Position numbers and translations under genes: made by a program | Assembly: GCA_903907665.1 (NCBI GenBank) | Contig: CAIVOW010000230.1 | Span: forward strand, 1 to 9,803 | Reading direction: 5' to 3' | Length of the DNA stretch: 9,803 bases | Source of the DNA: an uncultured Actinomycetes bacterium | GTDB lineage: Bacteria; Actinomycetota; Actinomycetes; Nanopelagicales; Nanopelagicaceae | The notes under the pieces: model-generated | The model's database searches: none | What the model saw: only the letters and a program-made list of their open reading frames with translations | What the model was told of the DNA's origin: nothing | In this document: positions 1 to 5,535 of the stretch, one piece after another | Position numbering within the stretch: position 1 is the stretch's first letter | Layout of the letters: each line of letters begins with the position of its first letter

Positions 1-701
1 AACTCACCGAACTGCTCAATAATCTGATCTGAAGACCAACCAAGTGCCTTTAAGAAAATTGTTACAGGCAACTTACGCTTGCGATCGATGCGAACGCCGA
101 CAAGGTCTTTCTTATCTACTTCAAATTCCAACCAAGCACCACGGCTAGGAATAATCTTCGCAGTTAAAACATCTTTATCAGATGCCTTCTCGATTGTGCG
201 TTCAAAATAAACGCCAGGGGAACGAACAATCTGGGAAACAACTACACGCTCTGTTCCGTTGATAACAAATGTTCCGCGAGGTGTCATCAATGGGAAGTCG
301 CCCATGAAGACTGTCTGAGACTTAATTTCGCCAGTCTCGTTATTCATAAATTCTGCGGTCACGAATAGTGGCGCAGCAAATGTCATATCGCGATCTTTAC
401 ATTCAGCGATTGAATACTTTGGTGGTTCGAAGCGATGGTCGCGGAATGAGAGCGACATCTTTCCTTGGAAATCTTCGATTGGAGAGATCTCCTCAAAAAT
501 TTCTTCTAAACCAGATTGCTTTGGGACTTCGCCTCGGCCACTCTTTTCAGCATTCTCAAGACGCGCACGCCACAAGTCATTACCTAACAACCAATCGACA
601 GAATCAAGCTGTAGCGATAAGAGGTTTGGAACTTCAAGGGGTTCGCGGATTTTTGCGAATGAGACACGAGCAGGGGCAAAAGATTTTGACTTCGCGGCCA
701 A
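1..701 (-). CDS. rpoB: RNA polymerase beta subunit, N-terminal part (cut by window edge)
   Basis: This is the catalytic beta subunit of RNA polymerase. The window holds its first 233 codons and two bases of the next. The translation begins [20 protein letters not shown] and contains hallmark beta N-terminal stretches: SPIEDF, the [10 protein letters not shown]...[14 protein letters not shown] block, [19 protein letters not shown], and [15 protein letters not shown]...GVRIDRKRK. These belong to the beta1/protrusion and lobe regions and match actinobacterial RpoB closely; the rifampicin region lies outside the window. The chosen start is TTG, because it sits four bases after GGAGG on the minus strand and gives the expected N-terminus, slightly shorter than in Mycobacterium. 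No ATG or GTG gives a better start. It does not directly follow rplL: a secreted-protein gene and a terminator intervene, so it needs its own promoter (candidate at 812-841). rpoC presumably follows beyond the edge. Confidence 0.98.
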   Translation of the reverse strand, partial: MAAKSKSFAPARVSFAKIREPLEVPNLLSLQLDSVDWLLGNDLWRARLENAEKSGRGEVPKQSGLEEIFEEISPIEDFQGKMSLSFRDHRFEPPKYSIAECKDRDMTFAAPLFVTAEFMNNETGEIKSQTVFMGDFPLMTPRGTFVINGTERVVVSQIVRSPGVYFERTIEKASDKDVLTAKIIPSRGAWLEFEVDKKDLVGVRIDRKRKLPVTIFLKALGWSSDQIIEQFGE

Positions 702-811
702 TGTTCCTCCAAATAAATAAAATCACAGACGTCTCTGTAACTTTTACACGCATGGCTACCGCTAGGTCTGGCCGCTATATGCCGTACCTGGGAGATAAAT
801 TGCGAACTCGA

Positions 812-841
812 ACCTTATCGCCAGCCCCCATTTTCTGCCAA
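812..841 (-). promoter_or_regulatory. Candidate rpoB promoter
   Basis: On the minus strand TTGGCA (836-841) and TAAGGT (812-817) are separated by 18 bases. They resemble a vegetative actinobacterial -35 and a TANNNT -10. The site lies just downstream of the terminator at 877-907 and about 110 bases before the rpoB start, where a promoter is required. The predicted 5' leader of roughly 100 bases carries two short dyads: 736-748 (TGTAA-CTT-TTACA) and ACAGA-CGTC-TCTGT, ending just upstream. Whether they matter is unknown. The call rests on motif fit and position only. Confidence 0.5.
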
Positions 842-876
842 ATCGTGTATAAGGAGGCCGACCTGGAAATGGGCGT

Positions 877-907
877 AAAAAGGGAGCCCCTCTCATGAAG
901 GGCTCCC
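877..907 (-). terminator. Rho-independent terminator after the secreted-protein gene
   Basis: A perfect 8-bp stem (882-889 with 900-907, GGGAGCCC / GGGCTCCC) closes a 10-base loop and is followed on the minus strand by TTTTT (877-881). It lies about 55 bases past the stop of the small secreted-protein gene and ahead of rpoB. It should therefore end that transcript and isolate rpoB from the ribosomal-protein unit. Confidence 0.85.
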
Positions 908-929
908 CGGGTAGATCTTTCGTCTATAT

Positions 930-969
930 GTCTAGAGGTCTAGGGGTCTAGGGGTCTAGAGGTTTAGGG
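930..969. repeat. Five tandem copies of an 8-bp unit (GTCTAGRG)
   Basis: Five uninterrupted octamers read on the plus strand: GTCTAGAG, GTCTAGGG, GTCTAGGG, GTCTAGAG, GTTTAGGG. Four of the five carry CTAG, a tetranucleotide that is rare in many bacterial genomes. The array covers the TAA stop (964-966) of the secreted-protein gene and ends about 20 bases before its terminator hairpin. The fifth unit differs at one base (C to T), and this change creates the stop codon on the minus strand. A short array like this could vary in copy number between strains. Confidence 0.9.
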
Positions 970-1425
970 CTTTACCGGTGCGACTGGCTTCATTGGGAGC
1001 ACGACCTTTGCCGGCAATACTGGCTTCACAATGGGCGCGATCGCTGCCCTGTGGGCTGAGATTGCCGAAGCAAGTGCAGCTTTGCGTGCCGCCGAGGCCG
1101 CATTTTTCTGTGCACGAGTTAGGCCGACAACTACAATTGCAGCGGCGTAATCACTCTTGGCCTTCGCTACGGCTGCTTTATAAATATCACTGGCAGCCTT
1201 GCGAGTTGCAATATTCGCTGTGACCTTCGTCTTGTAATCAGTCATCGCTAATTTATGTGTGGCCTGCAGCGCACTAACGTCGCTCTTATATTTCGCTAAA
1301 TTGGCTTTATAGACGACAACTGCTGCCGCATAATCAGTAGCTGGGGTTGCGAATGCAGCCGTTGCTGGCGCCATAAGTCCCGCCGAGATTGCGAATGCAA
1401 TCAAAATACGTGAATTCTTCTTCAT
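964..1425 (-). CDS. Small secreted Ala/Lys-rich protein of unknown function
   Basis: I do not recognise this family. The 153-residue product starts with a clear Sec signal peptide: a basic MKKNSR, a hydrophobic core to about residue 20, and likely cleavage after A26 (AFA|TP). The mature part is rich in Ala, Lys and Tyr and looks helical. Tyr residues at 32, 39 and 46 are spaced by seven, and a YKAxxAxxKSDYAAA-like pattern recurs around 80-97, suggesting a coiled coil. Residues 131-153 form a Pro/Lys/Val tail with repeated KPV/LPxK units and no LPXTG anchor. The ATG at 1425 is preferred to upstream in-frame starts because it has an AAGGGG ribosome site, is followed directly by the signal peptide, and avoids overlapping rplL. 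The gene sits between two terminators, so it is probably transcribed alone. A periplasmic or wall-associated structural role is a guess. Confidence 0.8.
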   Translation of the reverse strand: MKKNSRILIAFAISAGLMAPATAAFATPATDYAAAVVVYKANLAKYKSDVSALQATHKLAMTDYKTKVTANIATRKAASDIYKAAVAKAKSDYAAAIVVVGLTRAQKNAASAARKAALASAISAHRAAIAPIVKPVLPAKVVLPMKPVAPVKP

Positions 1426-1487
1426 TAATTTCCCCTTCCCTGAGGTAACCCAATCATGCACCTGCCGCATGAGAAGGGACTGTGAAG

Positions 1488-1514
1488 AAAATAGGAAATT
1501 GGTAACAATCTCAA
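1488..1514 (-). promoter_or_regulatory. Weak candidate promoter for the secreted-protein gene
   Basis: TTGAGA (1509-1514) and TATTTT (1488-1493) lie 15 bases apart on the minus strand, just below the rplL terminator and about 60 bases before the ATG at 1425. The spacer is short, so the assignment is weak. A promoter is expected here because a strong terminator separates this gene from rplL. Confidence 0.3.
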
Positions 1515-1524
1515 CGTAAGACAG

Positions 1525-1559
1525 AAAAAGCCCCCCGTCACAAGGACGGAGGGCTTTTT
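1525..1559 (-). terminator. Terminator of the rplJ-rplL unit
   Basis: A 10-bp stem (1530-1539 with 1545-1554) has one A-C mismatch and a 5-base loop, flanked by A5 on one side and T5 on the other. On the minus strand it begins 11 bases beyond the rplL stop and runs into TTTTT. Because both flanks are homopolymeric it could also act in the plus direction. Confidence 0.88.
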
Positions 1560-1570
1560 GTAGAACAGAA

Positions 1571-1951
1571 TTACTTGATTGAGACAGTTGCACCGGCAGC
1601 TTCTAGAGCAGCCTTTGCCTTCTCTACAGCTTCCTTTGTTCCCTTTTCGATCAGGGTTGCAGGAGTTGCATCTACAAGATCCTTCGCTTCCTTCAGCCCA
1701 AGAGCTGAATTGATTCCACGAACTTCCTTGATAACTGCAATCTTTTGTGAACCAGCGTTCTCAAGAATAAGTGTGAACTCATCTTGAGCTGCTTCAGCAG
1801 CAACAGCGCCGCCAGCTCCGCCAGCAGCAGCTACAGGAGCCGCAGCAGTTACATCGAATTCTTCTTCAAACGCCTTGACGAAATCTGAGAGTTCGACAAG
1901 TGTCATTTCCTTGAACTGAGCCATGAGGTCAGCTTGTGAGAGCTTTGCCAT
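1571..1951 (-). CDS. rplL: Large ribosomal subunit protein bL12 (L7/L12)
   Basis: This is the multicopy stalk protein that recruits translational GTPases to the ribosome. Its 126 residues show the classic layout. An N-terminal dimerisation helix pair (about 1-33, [21 protein letters not shown]) binds L10. An Ala/Gly hinge (about 35-53) follows. The globular C-terminal domain (about 56-126) contains [25 protein letters not shown], the factor-binding surface. The [11 protein letters not shown] signature is intact. Like other actinobacterial L12, the stretch before LGLKEAK is one residue longer than in Escherichia coli. ATG at 1951 has AAAGGAA about nine bases upstream. It follows rplJ after 44 bases and is closed by the terminator at 1525-1559. 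The spacer to rplJ carries a motif shared with the rplK leader. Confidence 0.99.
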   Translation of the reverse strand: MAKLSQADLMAQFKEMTLVELSDFVKAFEEEFDVTAAAPVAAAGGAGGAVAAEAAQDEFTLILENAGSQKIAVIKEVRGINSALGLKEAKDLVDATPATLIEKGTKEAVEKAKAALEAAGATVSIK

Positions 1952-1975
1952 TTTTATATTTCCTTTTCTTTAAAG

Positions 1976-1994
1976 TTCTTTAATGTTCTGAAAA
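1976..1994. repeat. rplL-leader copy of a motif shared with the rplK leader
   Basis: The plus-strand sequence TTAATGTTCTGAAA in the rplJ-rplL spacer matches CTAGTGTTCTGAAA, which is present twice in the nusG-rplK spacer (4161-4194), at 12 of 14 positions. On the minus strand it reads TTTCAGAACAYTAR and lies about 30 bases before the rplL start. It could be an RNA-level element, a processing site, or the remains of duplication. Confidence 0.5.
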
Positions 1995-1995
1995 A

Positions 1996-2655
1996 CTATT
2001 CAGCTGGGGTTTCGGTTGCTTCTGCAGCGGGAGCTTCTGTTGTTTCAGCAACAACTTCTGCTTGGGTTTCAACCGACTCTGTTGCTTCAGTCGCAGCTAC
2101 AGCTGGAACCTCTGCCTCAGCACTATCAGTTGATGGCGTAGACACTTCTACTACCGGAGTAGCTGCAGGTGCGCCTGCTTCCATCTTGATTCGCAATGCG
2201 TCGAAAGTACGAGCGGCCTTGGCCATCGTGCCCTTCATTGCGCCAGCAAGCTTGCTCAAGAGAACCTCACGGGACTCAAGATCAGCTAGCTTCATGATTT
2301 CTGCAGTTGTTACAGCTTTGCCTTCGAAGATTCCACCTTTAATAATTAGAAGTGGGTTTTCCTTTTGGAAATTCTTCATTGCCTTTGCTGCATCAATAGG
2401 ATCACCCTTGACGAATGCAAGCGCCGAAGGACCAACGAGTAGATCATCTGAGATGTCTACGCCAGCATTCTTCGCCGCAATCTTTGTAAGTGTGTTCTTT
2501 ACAACCGAGTACTTAGTTGTTGAACCAAGTGAACGGCGTAGTTCTTTCATTGAGGTCACGGTTAGACCGCGATACTCAGTCAGTAGAGTTGCTGTCGAAG
2601 ATTTAAAATCTTCAGTTAGTTCAGCTACTGCTGCTGCCTTATCAGGACGAGCCAT
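1996..2655 (-). CDS. rplJ: Large ribosomal subunit protein uL10 with long acidic tail
   Basis: L10 anchors L12 dimers on the ribosome and normally represses its own mRNA. The body (about 1-158) is typical: N-terminal [17 protein letters not shown], the [18 protein letters not shown] segment, [15 protein letters not shown], and the C-terminal L12-binding helix around 145-159. Residues 160-219 are an extra tail rich in Ala, Thr, Val and Glu, with 13 acidic and no basic residues. This makes the protein clearly longer than the roughly 165-180 residues usual for L10. The start is the ATG at 2655, with GGAAG upstream, not the in-frame ATG at 2760. The longer reading would run through a terminator hairpin and add residues absent from L10. 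Upstream is a long structured leader, and rplL follows. Confidence 0.98.
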   Translation of the reverse strand: MARPDKAAAVAELTEDFKSSTATLLTEYRGLTVTSMKELRRSLGSTTKYSVVKNTLTKIAAKNAGVDISDDLLVGPSALAFVKGDPIDAAKAMKNFQKENPLLIIKGGIFEGKAVTTAEIMKLADLESREVLLSKLAGAMKGTMAKAARTFDALRIKMEAGAPAATPVVEVSTPSTDSAEAEVPAVAATEATESVETQAEVVAETTEAPAAEATETPAE

Positions 2656-2835
2656 GTGGCTTCCTTTCATAACGTTTCTGTTTGTGTTGTCACTAAATAC
2701 CCGCCGAAAATAAAAAATCCTCGGCGCATAAGAGCGCACGAGGCTTTGAGTAAAGCTCATGTGAACCTATGCGGGCCGCTTTCGCGATTAACTCGTTTCG
2801 CCTAAGCGAATCAAGACCTGCAGTCTCTGGTGAGG
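2656..2835 (-). promoter_or_regulatory. Probable L10 (rplJ) leader RNA
   Basis: The untranslated region before rplJ is long and structured, in the place where L10-L12 autoregulation is known to act in other bacteria. Going 5' to 3' on the minus strand it holds a TTCGC-TTAG-GCGAA hairpin, a CGC-GAAA-GCG hairpin with a GNRA tetraloop, a GAG.CTTT/AAAG.CTC stem (2740-2758), and then a terminator-like hairpin (2706-2743). No plausible coding frame with a ribosome site is evident. Assignment to the L10 leader family is inferred from position and structure; a covariance-model search would settle it. Confidence 0.6.
2706..2743 (-). terminator. Terminator-like hairpin (attenuator) in the rplJ leader
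   Basis: CCTCG(T)GCGC pairs with GCGCCGAGG (2719-2727 with 2734-2743, one bulged base) around a 6-base loop and is followed on the minus strand by ATTTTTTATTTT. This is a standard intrinsic terminator located about 50 bases before the rplJ start, so it would stop transcripts before the coding region. Its left arm shares GAGG/CCTC bases with an alternative stem at 2740-2758, which suits an attenuation switch. Confidence 0.7.
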
Positions 2836-2840
2836 GTTGA

Positions 2841-2868
2841 AGTCTAAGCCAGGGAGCCCTAAAAGCAA
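2841..2868 (-). promoter_or_regulatory. Candidate promoter for rplJ-rplL
   Basis: On the minus strand TTGCTT (2863-2868) and TAGACT (2841-2846, TANNNT type) are 16 bases apart, immediately beyond the rplA terminator. Transcription from here would yield a leader of about 180 bases. The -35 match is poor (three of six), so the call is tentative. A promoter is nevertheless expected between the rplA terminator and rplJ. Confidence 0.4.
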
Positions 2869-2906
2869 AAATCCGGGCTGCTAGGCAAAGCTAGCGACCC
2901 GGATTT
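2865..2906 (-). terminator. Strong terminator between rplA and rplJ
   Basis: AAATCCGGG (minus strand; 2898-2906) pairs with CCCGGATTT (2869-2877). An inner GCTAG/CTAGC stem (2891-2895 with 2880-2884) sits above a two-base internal mismatch on each side, with a 6-base loop. TTTTTGCTTTT follows. It lies 12 bases past the rplA stop and divides secE-nusG-rplK-rplA from rplJ-rplL, fully or by partial readthrough. Confidence 0.88.
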
Positions 2907-2918
2907 AAGCGTTAATTT

Positions 2919-3629
2919 TTATTGAAGGACTGGTCCACCATCGCGAGCGATTGTGGCATCTACTTGGACTCCAGGTCCCATCGTTGTCGAGATTGTTACC
3001 TTCTTGATGTAACGACCTTTAGCCGATGATGGCTTGGCGCGGAAAACTTCTTCGAACGCTGCTGAGTAATTCTCTGCAAGCTGATCGGCAGTGAATGAAA
3101 CCTTGCCGATGATGAAGTGAAGGTTTGAGTTCTTATCAACACGGAATTCGATCTTTCCGCCCTTGATATCTGTAACTGCCTTAGCAACATCTGTTGTAAC
3201 AGTTCCGGTCTTTGGGTTAGGCATCAAACCACGAGGTCCAAGAACCTTTCCAAGACGGCCGACTTTACCCATCAATTCTGGAGTCGAGACAACTGCGTCA
3301 TAATCGAGGCGGCCCTTTGAAACTTCTTCGATAAGTTCATCTGCGCCAACGATATCTGCGCCAGCTGCGCGAGCTTCTTCAGCACGCTCTCCGCCTGCGA
3401 ATACCAAAACGCGTGCAGTCTTACCAGTTCCGTGAGGCAAGTTAACAGTTGAACGAACCGCTTGATCTGCCTTCTTTGGGTCAACGCCAAGAACCATTGA
3501 TACTTCAACGGTCGCGTCGTACTTCGTTGTTGATGTCTCCTTCGCAAGCTTTACAGCTTGTGATGGTGAGTAGAGAAGAGCTTGGTCGATCTTCTTCGCT
3601 GCTTCGTTATATTTCTTACTGCGCTTCAT
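2919..3629 (-). CDS. rplA: Large ribosomal subunit protein uL1
   Basis: L1 forms the mobile stalk at the ribosomal E site, binding 23S rRNA, and in many bacteria also represses translation of its own operon. The 236-residue product has the normal length and landmarks: [15 protein letters not shown] at the start; [21 protein letters not shown] with [19 protein letters not shown] (the second domain); and the [23 protein letters not shown] signature at about 128-150. It then returns to domain I with [22 protein letters not shown] and ends in [19 protein letters not shown] at 3629 has AAGGA four bases upstream. It follows rplK after 84 bases that include a hairpin, and is followed by a strong terminator, so it is the last gene of the secE-nusG-rplK-rplA transcript unless readthrough occurs. 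Confidence 0.99.
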   Translation of the reverse strand: MKRSKKYNEAAKKIDQALLYSPSQAVKLAKETSTTKYDATVEVSMVLGVDPKKADQAVRSTVNLPHGTGKTARVLVFAGGERAEEARAAGADIVGADELIEEVSKGRLDYDAVVSTPELMGKVGRLGKVLGPRGLMPNPKTGTVTTDVAKAVTDIKGGKIEFRVDKNSNLHFIIGKVSFTADQLAENYSAAFEEVFRAKPSSAKGRYIKKVTISTTMGPGVQVDATIARDGGPVLQ

Positions 3630-3661
3630 ATCATCCTTCTTTCCGTTAGTTGGTGCAGGTT

Positions 3662-3691
3662 GTGGTTAGCGGACCAGCGCGGTCCTCCCAC
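3662..3691 (-). promoter_or_regulatory. Hairpin in the rplK-rplA spacer
   Basis: GGACC-GCGCT-GGTCC (3671-3685) is extended by GTGG/CCAC (3662-3665 with 3688-3691) across an asymmetric internal loop, 33 bases before the rplA start. No T-run follows, so it is not a terminator. L1 is known to bind structured mRNA in its own operon, usually ahead of rplK, so a translational operator for rplA is possible but unproven. An RNA-processing site is the other option. Confidence 0.45.
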
Positions 3692-3713
3692 AGTTGCTTA
3701 TTACTTATGTAAA

Positions 3714-4148
3714 TTAAAGACCGTCTACCAATACGCCCATTGAGCGAGCGGTACCAGCGATAATCAAACTTGCTGCAGCAAGATCATTAGCGTTGAGATC
3801 GGCCATCTTAATCTTGGCGATTTCTTCAACTTGTGCCTTTGTAAGAGTTGCAACCTTTGTCTTGTGAGGAATTGGTGAACCTTTTTCGATTCCCGCAGCC
3901 TTCAAGATCAAACGTGATGCAGGTGGAGTCTTGGTTACAAAAGTAAATGAGCGATCTTCGTAAACAGTGATCTCAACTGGAATGATTTGACCCTTTTGGC
4001 TTTCAGTCTCAGCGTTGTAAGCCTTGACGAAGTCCATGATGTTGACACCATGCTGACCAAGCGCTGGACCCACTGGAGGAGCTGGTGTTGCTGCGCCTGC
4101 CTGGATCTGCAACTTGATAAGTGCAGTTACCTTCTTCTTTGGAGCCAT
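3714..4148 (-). CDS. rplK: Large ribosomal subunit protein uL11
   Basis: L11 binds 23S rRNA at the GTPase-associated centre with L10, supports factor function and RelA activation, and is part of the thiopeptide target. The 144 residues are full length. The N-terminal domain (about 1-70) carries the Pro-rich [24 protein letters not shown] linker and signature. The C-terminal rRNA-binding domain (about 71-144) includes [32 protein letters not shown] and the closing [16 protein letters not shown] at 4148 has AGAGGAA seven bases upstream. It lies between nusG (58-base spacer with a perfect 17-bp tandem duplication) and rplA, as in most bacteria. Confidence 0.99.
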   Translation of the reverse strand: MAPKKKVTALIKLQIQAGAATPAPPVGPALGQHGVNIMDFVKAYNAETESQKGQIIPVEITVYEDRSFTFVTKTPPASRLILKAAGIEKGSPIPHKTKVATLTKAQVEEIAKIKMADLNANDLAAASLIIAGTARSMGVLVDGL

Positions 4149-4160
4149 TTTCTATTCCTC

Positions 4161-4194
4161 TTTCTAGTGTTCTGAAATTTCTAGTGTTCTGAAA
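4161..4194. repeat. Perfect 17-bp tandem duplication in the nusG-rplK spacer
   Basis: TTTCTAGTGTTCTGAAA occurs twice back to back (4161-4177 and 4178-4194) and fills most of the 58-base gap between nusG and rplK. The copies are identical, which implies recent duplication or constraint. Each unit has partial dyad character (TTTC...GAAA), and 12 of 14 core positions recur before rplL (1976-1994). Confidence 0.9.
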
Positions 4195-4206
4195 AGTTTC
4201 TTACTG

Positions 4207-5025
4207 TTAAAGCTTCTGGACCTGGTTGAAGTGAAGTTCTACTGGGGTCTCGCGACCGAAGATAGAAACAAGCACCTTGAGTTTGGCCTGTTCAGGCATG
4301 ATCTCCGAGATTGATGCAGGGAGAGTCGCGAATGGGCCATCCATAACAGTGACTGACTCGCCAATTTCGAAATCGACAACTTTGATATCTGCCTTGCCGC
4401 CGTGCTTTGCTGGACGTGGCGAGAGAATATTTTCGACTTCTTCATAACTCAAAGGTGATGGATGGTGTGCGTTTCCAACGAAACCTGTAACTCCAGGAGT
4501 GTTACGTACGCAAGACCAAGACTCATCTGTGAGATCCATGCGAACAAGGACGTAGCCAGGGAAAACATTGCGTTTTACCTGCTTGCGTACTCCGTTCTTT
4601 ATTTCAGTAACTTCTTCTTCAGGTACTTCAATCTGAAAAACATAATCTTCCATGTTCAACGATTGAATACGGTTTTGGAGGCTACCTTTTACCTTTTTCT
4701 CATAACCAGCGTATGAGTGAACGACATACCAGTCGCCAGGTGCAGTACGAAGTACGCGGCGGAACTCAGCACGCTCTGCATCTTCTTCCTCTTCTTCTTC
4801 AGTTAGTTCAGCACTTTCAACAACATCAGCATCAGCATTAGAAGCATCAAGATCGACGTCAACAACATCAACAAGCGCGCTTTCGACAGGTGAGTCAACT
4901 ACCTCTACAACGTCAGGAGTTTCTTCCACGGGAGTTGTAGCGAGCGCAGCTTCGAACGGGTCAACAACGACGCCGCTTGCGACTACCTCTGCGTTACTCA
5001 GGTCATCCAAATTATCTAAAGTCAT
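4207..5025 (-). CDS. nusG: Transcription elongation/termination factor NusG, long acidic N-terminus
   Basis: NusG binds the RNA polymerase clamp, modulates pausing, and couples RNA polymerase to ribosomes or Rho. The product has 272 residues. The NGN domain spans about 97-200 ([16 protein letters not shown], then [21 protein letters not shown] and TPGVTGFVG). The KOW domain spans about 220-272 ([19 protein letters not shown], then [17 protein letters not shown]). Residues 1-84 are an extension with no Lys or Arg, rich in Asp, Glu and Val, ending in a run of six Glu. Long acidic N-termini are known in actinobacterial NusG. ATG at 5025 lies three bases after the secE stop, with GGATAG overlapping the end of secE, so translational coupling is likely. 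The NGN domain alone would need an internal start with no better ribosome site. Confidence 0.98.
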   Translation of the reverse strand: MTLDNLDDLSNAEVVASGVVVDPFEAALATTPVEETPDVVEVVDSPVESALVDVVDVDLDASNADADVVESAELTEEEEEEDAERAEFRRVLRTAPGDWYVVHSYAGYEKKVKGSLQNRIQSLNMEDYVFQIEVPEEEVTEIKNGVRKQVKRNVFPGYVLVRMDLTDESWSCVRNTPGVTGFVGNAHHPSPLSYEEVENILSPRPAKHGGKADIKVVDFEIGESVTVMDGPFATLPASISEIMPEQAKLKVLVSIFGRETPVELHFNQVQKL

Positions 5026-5028
5026 TTT

Positions 5029-5262
5029 CTATCCAAACACCAGTATGACGATCTTCGTAAGAATGAGATCGAGCAGGGAAACTACGGCAATAATGAAAAC
5101 TACGAAGACAAGCACCACTGCGGTATAGGTTGAAAGTTGATTGCGCGTTGGCCATACAACTTTCTTTAACTCATAAACAACTTGGCGATAGAAAAGGGCG
5201 ATGCGACCAAAGAGTCCTAGTGACTCCTGGCTTTCGTGTTCATCATGAACTTGATCAACCAC
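5029..5262 (-). CDS. secE: Preprotein translocase subunit SecE
   Basis: SecE clamps the SecY channel and is essential for Sec-dependent export. The 77-residue protein is the short single-span form typical of Gram-positive bacteria. It has a charged cytoplasmic N-terminus (1-15), an amphipathic helix with the family signature ELKKVVWPTR (31-40), then one transmembrane segment at about 47-68. The start is GTG at 5262, with a GAAAGG-type ribosome site upstream. An ATG further in would remove part of the conserved N-terminal region. It follows tRNA-Trp by 66 bases and overlaps the nusG ribosome site. The spacer from the tRNA holds several AAAGGTAA-like strings but no clear terminator, so cotranscription with tRNA-Trp is plausible. 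Confidence 0.97.
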   Translation of the reverse strand: MVDQVHDEHESQESLGLFGRIALFYRQVVYELKKVVWPTRNQLSTYTAVVLVFVVFIIAVVSLLDLILTKIVILVFG

Positions 5263-5328
5263 GTTTCTTACCTTTCTTCTATCAATCGTTTAGAAAACCT
5301 TTTCAAACTTTTTACCTTTACGTACTTG

Positions 5329-5402
5329 CAGGGCAGGAGGGACTTGAACCCCCAACCGCCGGTTTTGGAGACCGGAACTCTGGCCAGTTGAGCTACTGCC
5401 CT
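5329..5402 (-). tRNA. tRNA-Trp (anticodon CCA)
   Basis: The minus strand folds as a cloverleaf. The acceptor stem is AGGGCAG/CTGCCCT with G discriminator, and the D arm begins GCTC. The anticodon stem CCGGT/ACCGG encloses CTCCAAA (anticodon CCA), and the T-loop is GTTCAAGTC-like. No 3' CCA is encoded. Its place just upstream of secE-nusG matches trpT in Mycobacterium and other Actinobacteria. Confidence 0.97.
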
Positions 5403-5522
5403 TCAAGCGATTACTCGATTCCCAACTCCGACTACAGGCATGCAAAAGCATGACCTTTCATCAAATCCGAGGATCAGGTGCAAGCGCCAGACCGGGAAGT
5501 CTAGGGGGCGGCGACATATAGG

Positions 5523-5535
5523 TAAAATCCGAGCA
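5523..5535 (+). promoter_or_regulatory. -10 element for a leaderless aminotransferase transcript
   Basis: TAAAAT (5523-5528) is a good TANNNT -10 box whose last base lies seven bases before the ATG at 5535. Transcription would then start at or next to the A of the start codon. There is no Shine-Dalgarno-like purine run before the ATG, which agrees with a leaderless mRNA. No convincing -35 is seen. Confidence 0.55.

Noticed and set aside
368..898. Plus-strand open frame of 176 codons over the rpoB start and spacer
   Set aside because: It is antisense to rpoB, whose protein match is unmistakable. It has no ribosome site, its translation resembles no family I know, and it runs through a terminator hairpin.
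1426..1593. Upstream in-frame starts for the secreted-protein gene, reaching into rplL
   Set aside because: They would place the rplL terminator inside the coding region and put 56 residues ahead of a perfectly formed signal peptide.
2656..2760. In-frame N-terminal extension of rplJ to the ATG at 2760
   Set aside because: The extension would encode a non-L10 segment through the leader terminator hairpin. The ATG at 2655 has a ribosome site and gives the conserved N-terminus.
5438..5451. CATGC-AAAA-GCATG dyad between tRNA-Trp and the aminotransferase as a terminator
   Set aside because: It has only five base pairs, no T-run of useful length, and no gene ends there. It may be an operator or chance.
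5130..5453. Plus-strand frame of 107 codons across secE and tRNA-Trp
   Set aside because: It overlaps a tRNA and secE antisense. Its GLEPPTAGFGD-like stretch is the common artefact of translating tRNA antisense.
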